Counted from the first letter of the stretch, positions 55,577-64,000 are shown. The stretch is 64,000 bases of DNA from Dinoroseobacter sp. (GCA_030066795.1 JASJAW010000022.1:62001-126000), one strand, 5' to 3'. Made by a program: numbers and translations. The notes: generated by a model from the sequence alone, not told the origin.

Positions 55577-58500
55577 TTATTCCGCTGCCTGCGCGATCGC
55601 GTCCGGTCCAGTGCGGAAGGCCTGCCACAATTCCTCGCGACGTTTTTTCATTGTCTCCACAGACGCGGCTTTCACCGGACCGAAACCGCGCACCATGTCG
55701 GGCCAGGCCAGAAGCGCCAGCGCGGCGTCGCAGCGCTCGGGGGTTAGATCCTGCAACACTTGTGCCAAATCTTGCTCGTACAAACTGATAAGCGCGCGCT
55801 CGGTTTTTCTCTCGTCAGAGCGGCCGAAAGGATCAAAGGGTGTCCCCCTCAGAACCTTCAGCCTTGCAAGCGGGCCATAGAGCCGCTCAATTCCGGCACC
55901 GTAGGCCTTCTTTGCTGGGCGCCCGTCAGGCCCGGGTCGTGAGAACACCGGCGGAGCGAGGTGGTAGGTCAGCTTTAGGTCACCATCGAACTCCGCCCGC
56001 GCCTTTTCATCCGTATTGCGTAGTAGCCGCGCGACTTCGTACTCATCCTTGTATGCCAACAACTTGTGGTAGTTCTTTGCGACCACTTCCCGTAGCGCTG
56101 GGTCGGCAACGCCTTCGACCGTCGCGCGATAGCGCCGCGCCAACCGCCGCGACTGATAGGCCACCAGATGATCCGCGCGGTACGTGATTTTTTCCTCCAG
56201 CGTTTTGGGCTTTTCGACCACCTCCGCTGTCGCGGTCCGTTCAGCCGCTTCAGGATGGAGCACGGCCCAACGGCCGAACTGGAACGCCTGCTTATTGCGC
56301 TCCGGCGCGGCGCCATTCAGCTCAACCGCGCGGAGAATGGCATCTTCAGAGATCGGGATCAGCCCGCGCTGCCATGCTGCCCCGAAAACCATCATGTTGG
56401 AATAAATCGAGTCTCCCATAAGCGCGCGCGACAGGTCAGTGGCGTCAAAGAGATCCAAACCGTCGCTTAGCCGCGCCTGCAGGGCGATCGCCAAGTCTTT
56501 GCCAGGAATTCGAAAATCCCGGTCCCTGGTGAAATCACCTGTGATGATCTCGTGGCTATTGATCACCGCTCCGGTACGCCCGTGGGTCATAAGCCCCAGG
56601 GTCTTTGCTCCGGCGCTTACCACGAGATCGCCCCCGATCACGGTGTCCGCCTCGCCAACCGACACCCGGATCGCACTGATATCCTCCGCACGCTCCGCCA
56701 ATCGGCAATGGATGTGCACCGCACCGCCCTTTTGCGCCAGGCCCGCCATCTCGATCATCGCAGCGGCTTTGCCATCGAGATGCGCCGCCATCGTCAGGAT
56801 CGCCCCGACGGTCACAACGCCAGTGCCGCCGACGCCGGTGATCACCATGTTGCGGGTGCCGCTGATCGGGGCGAAGTCGGGCGTCGGTAAGTCGGGTAGG
56901 TCAATCTGCGCGGTCGCGGCCTTGCGCAGAGTTGCGCCTTCAACCGTTACAAAGGAAGGGCAAAAGCCATTGAGGCAGGAGAAATCCTTGTTGCAGGAGG
57001 ACTGATCAACGGCACGTTTCCGGCCAAACTCAGTTTCCACGGGCACGAGCGATACGCAGTTCGACTGAACGCCACAATCCCCACAGCCTTCGCAAACGTC
57101 GGCGTTGATAAACACGCGCTTGTCGGGGTCCGGGAACTGCCCGCGCTTGCGGCGGCGGCGCTTTTCCGCGGCGCAGGTCTGGATGTAAAGGATCACCGAC
57201 ACGCCTTTGACCTCTTCCAGCTGCGTCTGGACCTTCATCAGTCCCTTGCGTTCTGTACGGGGAAGATCGGCAGGAAAGTCTGCAAAATCAATATCTTCCT
57301 TCTCGTCATAGACAAGGTGGATGTGCTCGATACCGATGCCCTTCAGTTCCCAAGCGATCCGGTCTGCGGTCAAGTCGCCATCGTTTTTCTGACCGCCGGT
57401 CATCGCAACAGCGTCGTTGAACAAGATCTTGAAAGTAATGTTCGCGCCCGACTGATGCGCCGCACGGATCGCCTGGATACCGGAGTGGTTGTAGGTGCCG
57501 TCCCCGAGGTTCTGGAACACATGTGGACGTGTGGAGAACTTGCCCTCACCGATCCAGTTCGCGCCCTCACCGCCCATATGGGTGAACCCGGCCGTGTCCC
57601 GGTCCATCCAGAGCGCCATGTAGTGGCAGCCGATGCCTGCGAACGCATGCGCGCCTTCGGGCACCTTGGTGGAGGTATTGTGCGGACAACCGGAGCAGAA
57701 ATATGGGGTCCGGTTGGCTAGATCGGGGGCATTGTCGGCACGGCGCGCCTCCTGCAAGCGCGCAAGGCCCGCGTTTAGTGCATCGGTCTCGCGGCCTTCG
57801 TCGATCAGAATGCCGCCGATTTTTTCGGCGATTGTCACCGGGTCCAGTGCTCCCCACGCGGGAAACACCATCTCGCCCCGATCGTTCTGGCCGCCAAATA
57901 TCCGGCGGCCTTGGCGGTTGTTGAAGATCGCCTCCTTGACCTGAACCTCCAGAAGTTTGCGCTTTTCTTCAACAACAACAATAAGATCAAGGCCTTCCGC
58001 CCACTCATTGAAACCTTTTGAGTCCAAAGGCCAGGTCATGCCGACCTTGTAGGTCGTGATACCCATCCTGTCCGCCGATGCAGAATCAAGACCCAAAAGC
58101 TCCAAAGCATGGGTCAGATCGAGCCAGTTTTTACCCGCCGCCAGAAAGCCAATCTTAGCGCCCGGCTTGCCCCATACCCGCTTGTCGATTTTATTCGCAT
58201 GGCCAAATGCTTCCGCCGCATAACGCTTGTATCGGATCAGGCGCTCTTCCTGCGGTGTCCAGTGGTCCACAAGCCGAATGTTCAGCCCTCCCTCGGGCAT
58301 ATCGAACTCGGGCGTAAAGAAGCGCATACGTTCGGGGTGTCCGTCGACGACGGCAGTCGCCTCAACTGTATCCTTCATCGCCTTCAACCCGACCCAAAGT
58401 CCGGAGTAGCGGCCCAAAGCCCAGCCGAAGAGGCCGAAATCCAGAATTTCCTGCACACCCGCAGGCGACAGAACCGGCATATACGCGTCCAGAAGCGCCG

Positions 58501-58981
58501 TATCGGACTGGTGGCAGGTGGTCGAGCTTTCACCGGTGTGGTCGTCACCCATTACAAACAGGACACCCCCGTGGGGCGACGTTCCGGCCAGATTGGCATG
58601 CTTCATGACATCGCCGGTTCGGTCGACGCCGGGCCCCTTGCCATACCAGAGGCCGAATACGCCATCATAGCGCCCCTCGCCCCGTAACTCTGCTTGCTGT
58701 GTTCCCCAAAGCGCCGTTGCTGCAAGATCTTCGTTCAATCCCGGCTCGAACGTAATTTGCGCGCGCTCCAGCGGGTCGCGCGCACGCGCCATCTGTATAT
58801 CGACCGCACCGAGAGGCGAGCCACGATACCCGGTGACATACCCGGCCGTGTTGAGCCCCGCCGCCTTGTCCCGTGCCGCTTGCATCAGACAGAGCCGAAC
58901 CAGCGCTTGTGTGCCGTTCAAAAGCACTGGCGACTTGGATAAGTCGAACCGATCCTCCAGCGAGATATCCTGTAGACCCAT
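55577..58981 (-). CDS. indolepyruvate ferredoxin oxidoreductase, fused subunits
   Basis: 1134 residues, the size of the fused IorAB-like 2-oxoacid:ferredoxin oxidoreductases. The N-terminal pyrimidine-type TPP domain has TAGYVTGYRGSPLGAVD. The central TPP domain includes GIGCHYMALWMDRDT and ILFNDAVAMTGGQ. A cysteine-rich Fe-S region (CEGCGDC... and SCNKDFSCLNGFC) follows, then the gamma domain with GVGGTGVVTVGAI. It oxidizes aryl- or branched-chain 2-oxoacids to acyl-CoA with reduced ferredoxin; exact substrate unknown. Divergent from a LysR gene that may control it. Confidence 0.9.
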   Translation of the reverse strand: MGLQDISLEDRFDLSKSPVLLNGTQALVRLCLMQAARDKAAGLNTAGYVTGYRGSPLGAVDIQMARARDPLERAQITFEPGLNEDLAATALWGTQQAELRGEGRYDGVFGLWYGKGPGVDRTGDVMKHANLAGTSPHGGVLFVMGDDHTGESSTTCHQSDTALLDAYMPVLSPAGVQEILDFGLFGWALGRYSGLWVGLKAMKDTVEATAVVDGHPERMRFFTPEFDMPEGGLNIRLVDHWTPQEERLIRYKRYAAEAFGHANKIDKRVWGKPGAKIGFLAAGKNWLDLTHALELLGLDSASADRMGITTYKVGMTWPLDSKGFNEWAEGLDLIVVVEEKRKLLEVQVKEAIFNNRQGRRIFGGQNDRGEMVFPAWGALDPVTIAEKIGGILIDEGRETDALNAGLARLQEARRADNAPDLANRTPYFCSGCPHNTSTKVPEGAHAFAGIGCHYMALWMDRDTAGFTHMGGEGANWIGEGKFSTRPHVFQNLGDGTYNHSGIQAIRAAHQSGANITFKILFNDAVAMTGGQKNDGDLTADRIAWELKGIGIEHIHLVYDEKEDIDFADFPADLPRTERKGLMKVQTQLEEVKGVSVILYIQTCAAEKRRRRKRGQFPDPDKRVFINADVCEGCGDCGVQSNCVSLVPVETEFGRKRAVDQSSCNKDFSCLNGFCPSFVTVEGATLRKAATAQIDLPDLPTPDFAPISGTRNMVITGVGGTGVVTVGAILTMAAHLDGKAAAMIEMAGLAQKGGAVHIHCRLAERAEDISAIRVSVGEADTVIGGDLVVSAGAKTLGLMTHGRTGAVINSHEIITGDFTRDRDFRIPGKDLAIALQARLSDGLDLFDATDLSRALMGDSIYSNMMVFGAAWQRGLIPISEDAILRAVELNGAAPERNKQAFQFGRWAVLHPEAAERTATAEVVEKPKTLEEKITYRADHLVAYQSRRLARRYRATVEGVADPALREVVAKNYHKLLAYKDEYEVARLLRNTDEKARAEFDGDLKLTYHLAPPVFSRPGPDGRPAKKAYGAGIERLYGPLARLKVLRGTPFDPFGRSDERKTERALISLYEQDLAQVLQDLTPERCDAALALLAWPDMVRGFGPVKAASVETMKKRREELWQAFRTGPDAIAQAAE

Positions 58982-59017
58982 ACCACACCTCCCGAGATTG
59001 GATGAGCGCTTCGAGTT

Positions 59018-59038
59018 TAGGTCAAAAATCCTGACCTA
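59018..59038. promoter_or_regulatory. perfect inverted repeat between IOR and LysR genes
   Basis: TAGGTCA-N7-TGACCTA, seven-base arms, 37 bases upstream of the IOR start. An adjacent TACAA-N10-TTGTA lies at 59037-59056. Both are candidates for binding by the divergent LysR protein. Confidence 0.55.
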
Positions 59039-59104
59039 CAAAATCATTTTATTGTAACTGACTTGATTGCGCGCAGCCCCCCGATAGCGGTAACTACATG
59101 TCTT

Positions 59105-59118
59105 AGAACGAGTGTTCA
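59105..59118. promoter_or_regulatory. second copy of the GAACnAGTGTTC palindrome
   Basis: AGAACGAGTGTTCA, symmetrical core GAAC-GAGT-GTTC, 16 bases before the LysR start codon. It differs at two positions from the site at 46845. Confidence 0.5.
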
Positions 59119-59134
59119 GGGACACGATCTGACG

Positions 59135-60037
59135 ATGGACTGGGATAAACTGCGAATCTTTCATGCTGTGGCAGATGCGGGAAGCCTGACGCACGCAGGT
59201 GACTCGCTCCATCTCAGCCAATCCGCTGTCAGCCGCCAAATTCGCGCCCTTGAAGAGAGCCTGAACACCACGCTCTTTCACCGTCACGCGCGCGGCCTGA
59301 TCCTGACCGAACAAGGCGAGTTGTTGTTCGACGCCACGACCTCGATGTCAAAACGACTCGATGCGGCGTCCGCGCGTATACGCGACAGCGAGGAAGAGGT
59401 TTTCGGCCAGTTGCGTGTCACGACCACGATCGGGTTCGGCTCGCTGTGGTTGGCGCCACGCCTGTCAGCGTTGTATGAAAAGTACCCGGATCTCAACGTT
59501 GATCTGATGCTGGAGGAACGAGTCCTCGACCTTCCCATGCGGGAGGCGGACGTCGCGATCAGGATGAAAGAGCCCAGTCAAGCGGATCTCATCCGGAAAA
59601 AATTGATGACAATCCGTATGCGGCTCTACGCATCGCCCAGCTACCTTGAACAAAACGGAACACCGGAACTTCCTTCCGATCTGAAGGATCACCGGGTTAT
59701 CTGCCAGAACTCCGACAGCGCGCAGGTGTCGGCAGGGCAAATGCTGGTACAGGAAATCTTTAGTAACGAAGTCACGCACTCCCTGATGGTGAACAACTAC
59801 TTTGGCGTGCTTCAGGCGGTGATCTCGGATCTTGGGGTAGGTGTCTTACCGGATTATCTGACACAGGATTTCCCGAACCTCGTTCAGGTGGTCCCTGATC
59901 TCGAATCCAACGATGTGCCTGTTTTCCTGGCCTACCCGGAAGAACTTCGGCACTCTCGCCGTATCGAGGCTTTCCGGGATTTTGTCAGTGATGAAGTCAT
60001 TGCCTACCGACGCGCGCGCCGGAGCGAACAGGCGTGA
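59135..60037 (+). CDS. LysR family regulator divergent from the IOR gene
   Basis: 300 residues. Helix-turn-helix at MDWDKLRIFHAVADAGSLTHAGDSLHLSQSAVSRQIRALE, followed by a standard substrate-binding-type effector domain (EADVAIRMKEPS, then GVLQAVISDLGVGVLPDYL). It is the GcvA-like arrangement of many LysR proteins. By position it probably regulates the oxidoreductase gene. ATG 59135 is chosen; the frame is open to 59063. The downstream region carries a candidate sRNA. Confidence 0.87.
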   Translation: MDWDKLRIFHAVADAGSLTHAGDSLHLSQSAVSRQIRALEESLNTTLFHRHARGLILTEQGELLFDATTSMSKRLDAASARIRDSEEEVFGQLRVTTTIGFGSLWLAPRLSALYEKYPDLNVDLMLEERVLDLPMREADVAIRMKEPSQADLIRKKLMTIRMRLYASPSYLEQNGTPELPSDLKDHRVICQNSDSAQVSAGQMLVQEIFSNEVTHSLMVNNYFGVLQAVISDLGVGVLPDYLTQDFPNLVQVVPDLESNDVPVFLAYPEELRHSRRIEAFRDFVSDEVIAYRRARRSEQA

Positions 60038-60109
60038 GCCATGCAACACACGCATGGCGGGATTGCGCACCTGCGGCATTTTAAAATCTTGATCGATTCT
60101 TGGGCACGG

Positions 60110-60195
60110 ACTACTTCATCCGCATAGCGAAGCGGCACCGCTTGGCTATACCTCCCTGTTGGACTTTGGCCGAGCTTTGTCTCGGCCTTTTTTTT
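60110..60195 (+). ncRNA. candidate small RNA with CCUCCC linker
   Basis: In the 176-base gap between the LysR gene and the convergent ABC transporter there are two hairpins. The first (60124-60149) is ATAGC-g-AAGCGG / CCGCTT-g-GCTAT. The second (60168-60187) is GGCCGAG-CTTTGT-CTCGGCC followed by eight T, a textbook terminator. Between them lies single-stranded CCTCCC (60151-60156), able to pair with Shine-Dalgarno sequences. The 5' end and promoter are uncertain. It could instead be only the LysR mRNA 3' end. Confidence 0.45.
60168..60195 (+). terminator. rho-independent terminator
   Basis: Seven-pair stem GGCCGAG/CTCGGCC, six-base loop, then eight T residues. It ends 130 bases after the LysR stop. 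Confidence 0.85.
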
Positions 60196-60213
60196 GCGAG
60201 CAAGCAAGCTGGT

Positions 60214-62055
60214 TCAGGCCGCGTCCGGCTCATCTGCCTGTTGCCTTGTCCACATAGACGCGTAACGTCCCGACTTGGCGAGCAGGTCTGCATGCCGCCC
60301 CTGCTCCGCGATCAGGCCGTTTTCCAGAACGACAATCATGTCGGCGTCGGCAATGGTAGACAACCGGTGCGCGATGGTGATGACCGTGCGTCCCCGGCCC
60401 ATATCGCGCAGACTGTCCTGAATATCCCGCTCAGTCTCTGAGTCGAGTGCAGACGTGGCTTCATCCAGTAAAAGGATCGGCGGGTTTTTCAACAGCGTGC
60501 GGGCAATCCCCACGCGTTGTTTCTCGCCGCCCGACAGCTTCAGGCCGCGCTCGCCAACTTGCGTATCATATCCCTCCGGCAGCCCCATGATGAAATCGTG
60601 GATCTTTGCCGCCTTCGCAGCCGCCTCTACCTCACCCCAGGATGCATCCGGGCGACCATAGGCGATGTTGTAGCGGATCGAGTCGTTGAACAGCACCGTG
60701 TCCTGAGGCACAACACCGATCTGGGCGTGCAAGCTATCCTGCGTGATATCGCGCACATCCTGCCCGTCGATGCGCAGCGCGCCCCCTGTCACATCGTAGA
60801 ACCGAAACAATAGCCGCCCGATGGTCGATTTGCCGGACCCGGACGGGCCAACAATCGCGATCCGCTCGCCAGGTGCGGCGCGCAGGCTGACGCCTTTAAG
60901 GATCGGACGCTCCTTGTCGTAGCCAAAATGCACGTCATCCAGAACCACCTCGCCCCCGTCGATGCGGATCGGCCGCGCGCCTGGTTTATCGCTGACTTCG
61001 GTGGGCTGGCCCAAAAGGTCAAACATATCGCCCATATCGATCAGCGCTTGACGGATCTCGCGATAGACGGTGCCAAGGAAATTCAGAGGTTGGGTGATTT
61101 GCAGCATGTAGGCGTTCACCATGACGAAATCGCCCACGGTCAGGTCGCCATTCTGCACGCCGATCGCCGCCATTACCATCACACCCACCAAGCCACTGGT
61201 AATAATCACCGCCTGCCCGAAATTCAGGAACCCGAGGGAGTAAGACGTGCGCAGCGCAGCATCCGCGTACTGTTCCATCGCGCTGTCATAGCGCGCGGCT
61301 TCGCGGCTTTCGGCGCCAAAATACTTAACCGTCTCGAAATTCAGCAGGCTGTCGACGGCCTTTTGGTTCGCATCCGTGTCCTGCTTGTTCATCTCTCGCC
61401 GGATACGTACGCGCCACTCCGTGACCTTGAACGTGAACGAGACATAGAGCGCGATGGTCCCCCCGACGACGGCGAGATACCAGACATCGAAATAGATCGT
61501 CAGGATGATCGCGATCATTCCGAGTTCGAGCAGCAGAGGGCCTATTGAAAACAGCAGGAAGCGCAGCAGGAACTCGACGCCTTTCACCCCGCGCTCGATG
61601 ATGCGGCTCAATCCACCAGTCTTGCGAGTGATATGGTACCGCATCGACAAACGATGGATATGTGTGAAGGTCTCGAGTGCTAGCGCGCGCAGGGCTTGCT
61701 GGCCAACTTTGGCAAAGATCACATCACGCAGTTGCTGGAACCCAACCGACATCAACCGGGCGATGCCATAAGCAATGGTGAGGCCAATGGCGCCCAAGCC
61801 GAGCAACATGGCCTCATCGGCGTCTCCTGACAACGCATCAACCGCGACCTTGTAAAGAAACGGTGTGCCTACAGCGACCAGTTTCGCGAGAAACAAAGCG
61901 GCCAGCGAAAAGACCACACGCCGTTTGACCCAAGGCTTGTCTGCCGGCCACAGATATGGCGCAACCTTTTTGATGACACGCCAGCCGCTCTCACGGGTTT
62001 CGGCATCTGTCGGGTCAGTGCTGGGAGCCGGGGCGCGGCTGGACAGGGATCGCAT
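60214..62055 (-). CDS. Atm1-like ABC transporter
   Basis: 613 residues: six-helix exporter domain then an ATPase domain. The membrane part carries the Atm1/HMT family segments RYHITRKTGGLSRIIERGVKGVEFLLRF and NQKAVDSLLNFETVKYFGAE. The ATPase has GPSGSGKST, LSGGEKQRVGIARTLLKNPP and ILLLDEATSALDSE. Bacterial homologs export glutathione-linked metal or persulfide compounds and protect against heavy metals; mitochondrial Atm1 supports cytosolic Fe-S synthesis. No substrate is visible from context. Its end is 18 bases from the sRNA terminator. Confidence 0.9.
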   Translation of the reverse strand: MRSLSSRAPAPSTDPTDAETRESGWRVIKKVAPYLWPADKPWVKRRVVFSLAALFLAKLVAVGTPFLYKVAVDALSGDADEAMLLGLGAIGLTIAYGIARLMSVGFQQLRDVIFAKVGQQALRALALETFTHIHRLSMRYHITRKTGGLSRIIERGVKGVEFLLRFLLFSIGPLLLELGMIAIILTIYFDVWYLAVVGGTIALYVSFTFKVTEWRVRIRREMNKQDTDANQKAVDSLLNFETVKYFGAESREAARYDSAMEQYADAALRTSYSLGFLNFGQAVIITSGLVGVMVMAAIGVQNGDLTVGDFVMVNAYMLQITQPLNFLGTVYREIRQALIDMGDMFDLLGQPTEVSDKPGARPIRIDGGEVVLDDVHFGYDKERPILKGVSLRAAPGERIAIVGPSGSGKSTIGRLLFRFYDVTGGALRIDGQDVRDITQDSLHAQIGVVPQDTVLFNDSIRYNIAYGRPDASWGEVEAAAKAAKIHDFIMGLPEGYDTQVGERGLKLSGGEKQRVGIARTLLKNPPILLLDEATSALDSETERDIQDSLRDMGRGRTVITIAHRLSTIADADMIVVLENGLIAEQGRHADLLAKSGRYASMWTRQQADEPDAA

Positions 62056-62097
62056 GGCGCCACCCTAGGCAGGAGTTTCAGCAGAGACCAGCGTGGT

Positions 62098-63570
62098 TCA
62101 CGGTTCCGGGATAGAAAAAACCTGTCCGGGATAGATCAGATCCGGGTTGCGGATTAGTGATTGATTTGCCTCGAAAACGCGCACGTATTGGACGCCGTCC
62201 CCATAATTCTCGCGGGCAATTGCCCAAAGAGTAAATCCTGGCTGAACTGTCACCACGCCGGCAGACGCCCGCATCTCGTTACCCTCACCCTCTTCTGCTG
62301 CCTGAGCCATTGCGAGCTCTGCCTCGGCGGACTGTTCAGCAGCCGCGATCGCGCGCGGTCGCGTGACCCGCTCAAACGGCGTCTCAAACCGAGACACAAC
62401 GCGTCCGGACTCTCCGGTCTCATCCGCCCGCAGTGTGTAGACGCCCGCCTCGATACCAGTCACGCGGCTGCGCCATTGCCCTTCCGGGCTAACCGGCACT
62501 GTCTCAGTGAGTATGTTATCGAGATAGAGACGGACGAAATTGCCCGCCTGTGCGCGTCCAACGAGGATAACCTCTCCCTCTTCGTCGTAAGAAATTGTAT
62601 CAATTACCACATTCGGGGTGTCAGGAGCATCTGGGCGAGCCGGGGCAGCTGCCGGACTTTGTGGCACAGCTCCCTCAGGCGCGACAATCACCACCTGCGG
62701 CGGAGCAGTCGGGCTGGGCTGCAGTTCTGGCAATTCCTGCGGGACCGGCGCGGGTGCTGCCTCCGGTGCCTCAGGAACCTCTGGCGTTTCCGTTCTCGCA
62801 GGCGCTGGTGCCGCGGCAGCTGGCGCGTCGGCGACGCTGTCGGGAAGCGCCGGTTCGGTCGGCGTCTCGAGCGCCGCGGTTTCAACTGATGGGGCCTCTG
62901 GCTCTCCTGCAAACGGCGCGACCAGCGCCGTCTCTTCGGAGACAACAGGCTCGGAGCCCTCTTTCACGCTCTCGAGGGTCAACGTGCGCGGGTCTTCGGA
63001 CGGATCCAGAGAAACGAGCGCCACGAACGCCCCACTCGCATCCGCGGAGGTCTCGGCGACGGACACGCCGTCCATCAAAACCCGCACCTGGTGACCAGCT
63101 CCTGCACGGCCAGCAATTACAGCGTCGCCGCTTTCATCCACACGGACGACATCGAACACAGGCGGCGCATCCTGCTCTGCCGGCGTCTCAGGAACAGTAG
63201 GCTCCTGTATGCTTTCAGCAACTTCTGGTCCACTGTCCGGCGTGGCGCCAGAGTCGACTGCTGTTTCTGCGTCGCGTTCCGCCGATAACGATTGGGGCGG
63301 TGTATCAGCGGTGGTTTCGGTGGTTTCAGTTGGTTCAGAAACAGGTGCGGCTTCGGCCGGTTCTTCGACTGTCTCGGGACCTGTCGCGGCGACAGGCTCC
63401 TGCGCGGTTTCTTCGGGTTCGGGCGTTATCGCGGTCGGCTCTTCCGGCTGCGGGGCGAAATTCAGCCAAGTCACGATAGCCGCAGCGGCCAGAGCAAGCC
63501 CTGCCCCGGCGCCGATGACAACCCCGCGCGAGGCACCGGATTGCTCCGTGCAAAACGCCCTTACTGACAT
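62098..63570 (-). CDS. LysM domain protein with two Ig-like repeats
   Basis: About 490 residues. One N-terminal membrane helix (residues 17-38, VVIGAGAGLALAAAAIVTW) is followed by a long Pro/Glu/Thr/Ala linker. Two related repeats follow (VVRVDESGDAVIAGRAGAGHQVRV and ISYDEEGEVILVGRAQAGNFVRLY), then a C-terminal LysM (VQPGFTLWAIARENYGDGVQY...NPDLIYPGQVFSIP) that binds peptidoglycan. I prefer the ATG at 63570, preceded by GGGGA at eight bases; earlier in-frame starts at 63579/63585 are possible. Cell-envelope role, otherwise unknown. Confidence 0.83.
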   Translation of the reverse strand: MSVRAFCTEQSGASRGVVIGAGAGLALAAAAIVTWLNFAPQPEEPTAITPEPEETAQEPVAATGPETVEEPAEAAPVSEPTETTETTADTPPQSLSAERDAETAVDSGATPDSGPEVAESIQEPTVPETPAEQDAPPVFDVVRVDESGDAVIAGRAGAGHQVRVLMDGVSVAETSADASGAFVALVSLDPSEDPRTLTLESVKEGSEPVVSEETALVAPFAGEPEAPSVETAALETPTEPALPDSVADAPAAAAPAPARTETPEVPEAPEAAPAPVPQELPELQPSPTAPPQVVIVAPEGAVPQSPAAAPARPDAPDTPNVVIDTISYDEEGEVILVGRAQAGNFVRLYLDNILTETVPVSPEGQWRSRVTGIEAGVYTLRADETGESGRVVSRFETPFERVTRPRAIAAAEQSAEAELAMAQAAEEGEGNEMRASAGVVTVQPGFTLWAIARENYGDGVQYVRVFEANQSLIRNPDLIYPGQVFSIPEP

Positions 63571-63682
63571 AAACGTCATCCCCAATCTTTTTTCTGCGCA
63601 TCGCTCAGCCTGCGCTTGGGCTAGTTTATCCAGCCTATTACAAAGGGAAAAGACCTAACCGACTCAGCCAGCTAGGTGTTCA

Positions 63683-64000
63683 ATGGCCTCCATTTGCGTG
63701 TATTGCGGCTCCCGTTTCGGAGCCGACCCTGCCTACAAAGCCGATGCTGAAGCTCTTGGCACATGGATCGCGCGGAGCGGGCACCAGCTGGTGTACGGCG
63801 CGGGGGATGTCGGCCTGATGGGCGCCGTGGCAAATGCAACGCAGGCGGCAGGAGGTGAAACTTTCGGGGTTATTCCCGGACATTTGCTCGAGAGAGAGGT
63901 CGGGAAACGGGATCTGTCGCGCTTTGTCGTCACCGAGACCATGCACGAGCGTAAGAAGGTTATGTTTATGAATTCTGACGCGATTGTTGTTCTGCCCGGC
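63683..64000 (+). CDS. LOG family protein, 5' part only
   Basis: 106 residues visible, cut by the window end. The start ICVYCGSRFGADPAY and the YGAGDVGLMGAVANA segment fit the LOG (lysine decarboxylase-like, TIGR00730) family, whose members hydrolyse nucleoside monophosphates such as cytokinin ribosides to the free base. The family usually reads YGGGxxGLMG, so the first Gly-Gly is Gly-Ala here. The catalytic PGGxGT motif would begin at the very end of the window (VVLPG). TMHERKKVM is the conserved Arg segment. Confidence 0.87.
   Translation, partial: MASICVYCGSRFGADPAYKADAEALGTWIARSGHQLVYGAGDVGLMGAVANATQAAGGETFGVIPGHLLEREVGKRDLSRFVVTETMHERKKVMFMNSDAIVVLPG

Overview
This is a high-GC, gene-dense chromosomal window from an alphaproteobacterium, most likely a member of the Rhodobacteraceae (Roseobacter group). 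The assignment rests on gene orders typical of that family: DUF177-rpmF-plsX-fabH-ihfA-merR-tRNA-Pro, dgt-argS-SPOR-nagZ-scpA-scpB, purL-bolA-grxD, an olsB acyltransferase, a DUF1127 gene, and a gene-transfer-agent (GTA) style lysis cassette. I see no insertion sequence, CRISPR array, integrase or rRNA. No gene-free stretch exceeds 300 bases.

Layout. 1-3.0 kb: end of a cobalamin run (cobA fragment, cobB) and an MFS transporter. 3.0-7.5 kb (minus): the overlapping chain cysS-cimA-methyltransferase-squalene/phytoene-synthase-like gene. 7.7-10.5 kb: an SDR dehydrogenase, msrB, olsB and an unknown membrane protein. 10.6-13.7 kb (minus): purL, bolA, a small membrane protein and grxD. 13.8-17.0 kb: a Uup-type ABC-F ATPase, a sulfotransferase and a BamE-like lipoprotein. 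17.2-21.7 kb: the rpmF/fatty-acid/IHF cluster and tRNA-Pro(GGG). 21.8-24.0 kb: a two-domain dCTP deaminase and a second MFS protein. 24.0-30.7 kb (minus): dgt, argS, a SPOR protein, nagZ, scpA and scpB (nucleotide pool, translation, cell wall and chromosome condensation).

30.8-35.2 kb: erpA, a DUF4167 gene, prfA-prmC, a DUF1499 gene, zapA and a coiled-coil gene. 35.5-41 kb: tkt, a DUF808 protein and two neighbouring but divergent GAPDH genes whose upstream regions carry LacI-type palindromes. 41-43 kb: a GNAT, the DUF1127 gene, coaD and a CBS protein. 43-50.7 kb: a valine-catabolism region (LysR, mmsA, a YbdK-type ligase, acyl-CoA dehydrogenase, 3-hydroxyisobutyryl-CoA hydrolase, mmsB) and a PaaG-type isomerase. 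50.8-52.2 kb (minus): endolysin, 3-TM holin and an XhlA-like coiled-coil/TM protein. 52.3-55.5 kb (minus): ccmE, argC, murI and an acyltransferase. 55.6-60 kb: a fused indolepyruvate ferredoxin oxidoreductase with a divergent LysR gene, then a candidate small RNA. 60.2-64 kb: an Atm1-like exporter, a LysM protein and a truncated LOG-family gene.

Most of the window is housekeeping. The points most worth a second look are the three-gene lysis cassette and its EF-hand-like loop, the palindromes shared between separated metabolic promoters (46.8 and 59.1 kb; 38.6 and 39.9 kb), the two-hairpin small RNA at 60.1 kb, and a structured zapA-tkt intergenic region that may hold 6S RNA. Searches and folding could not be run, so family assignments rest on motifs read by eye.
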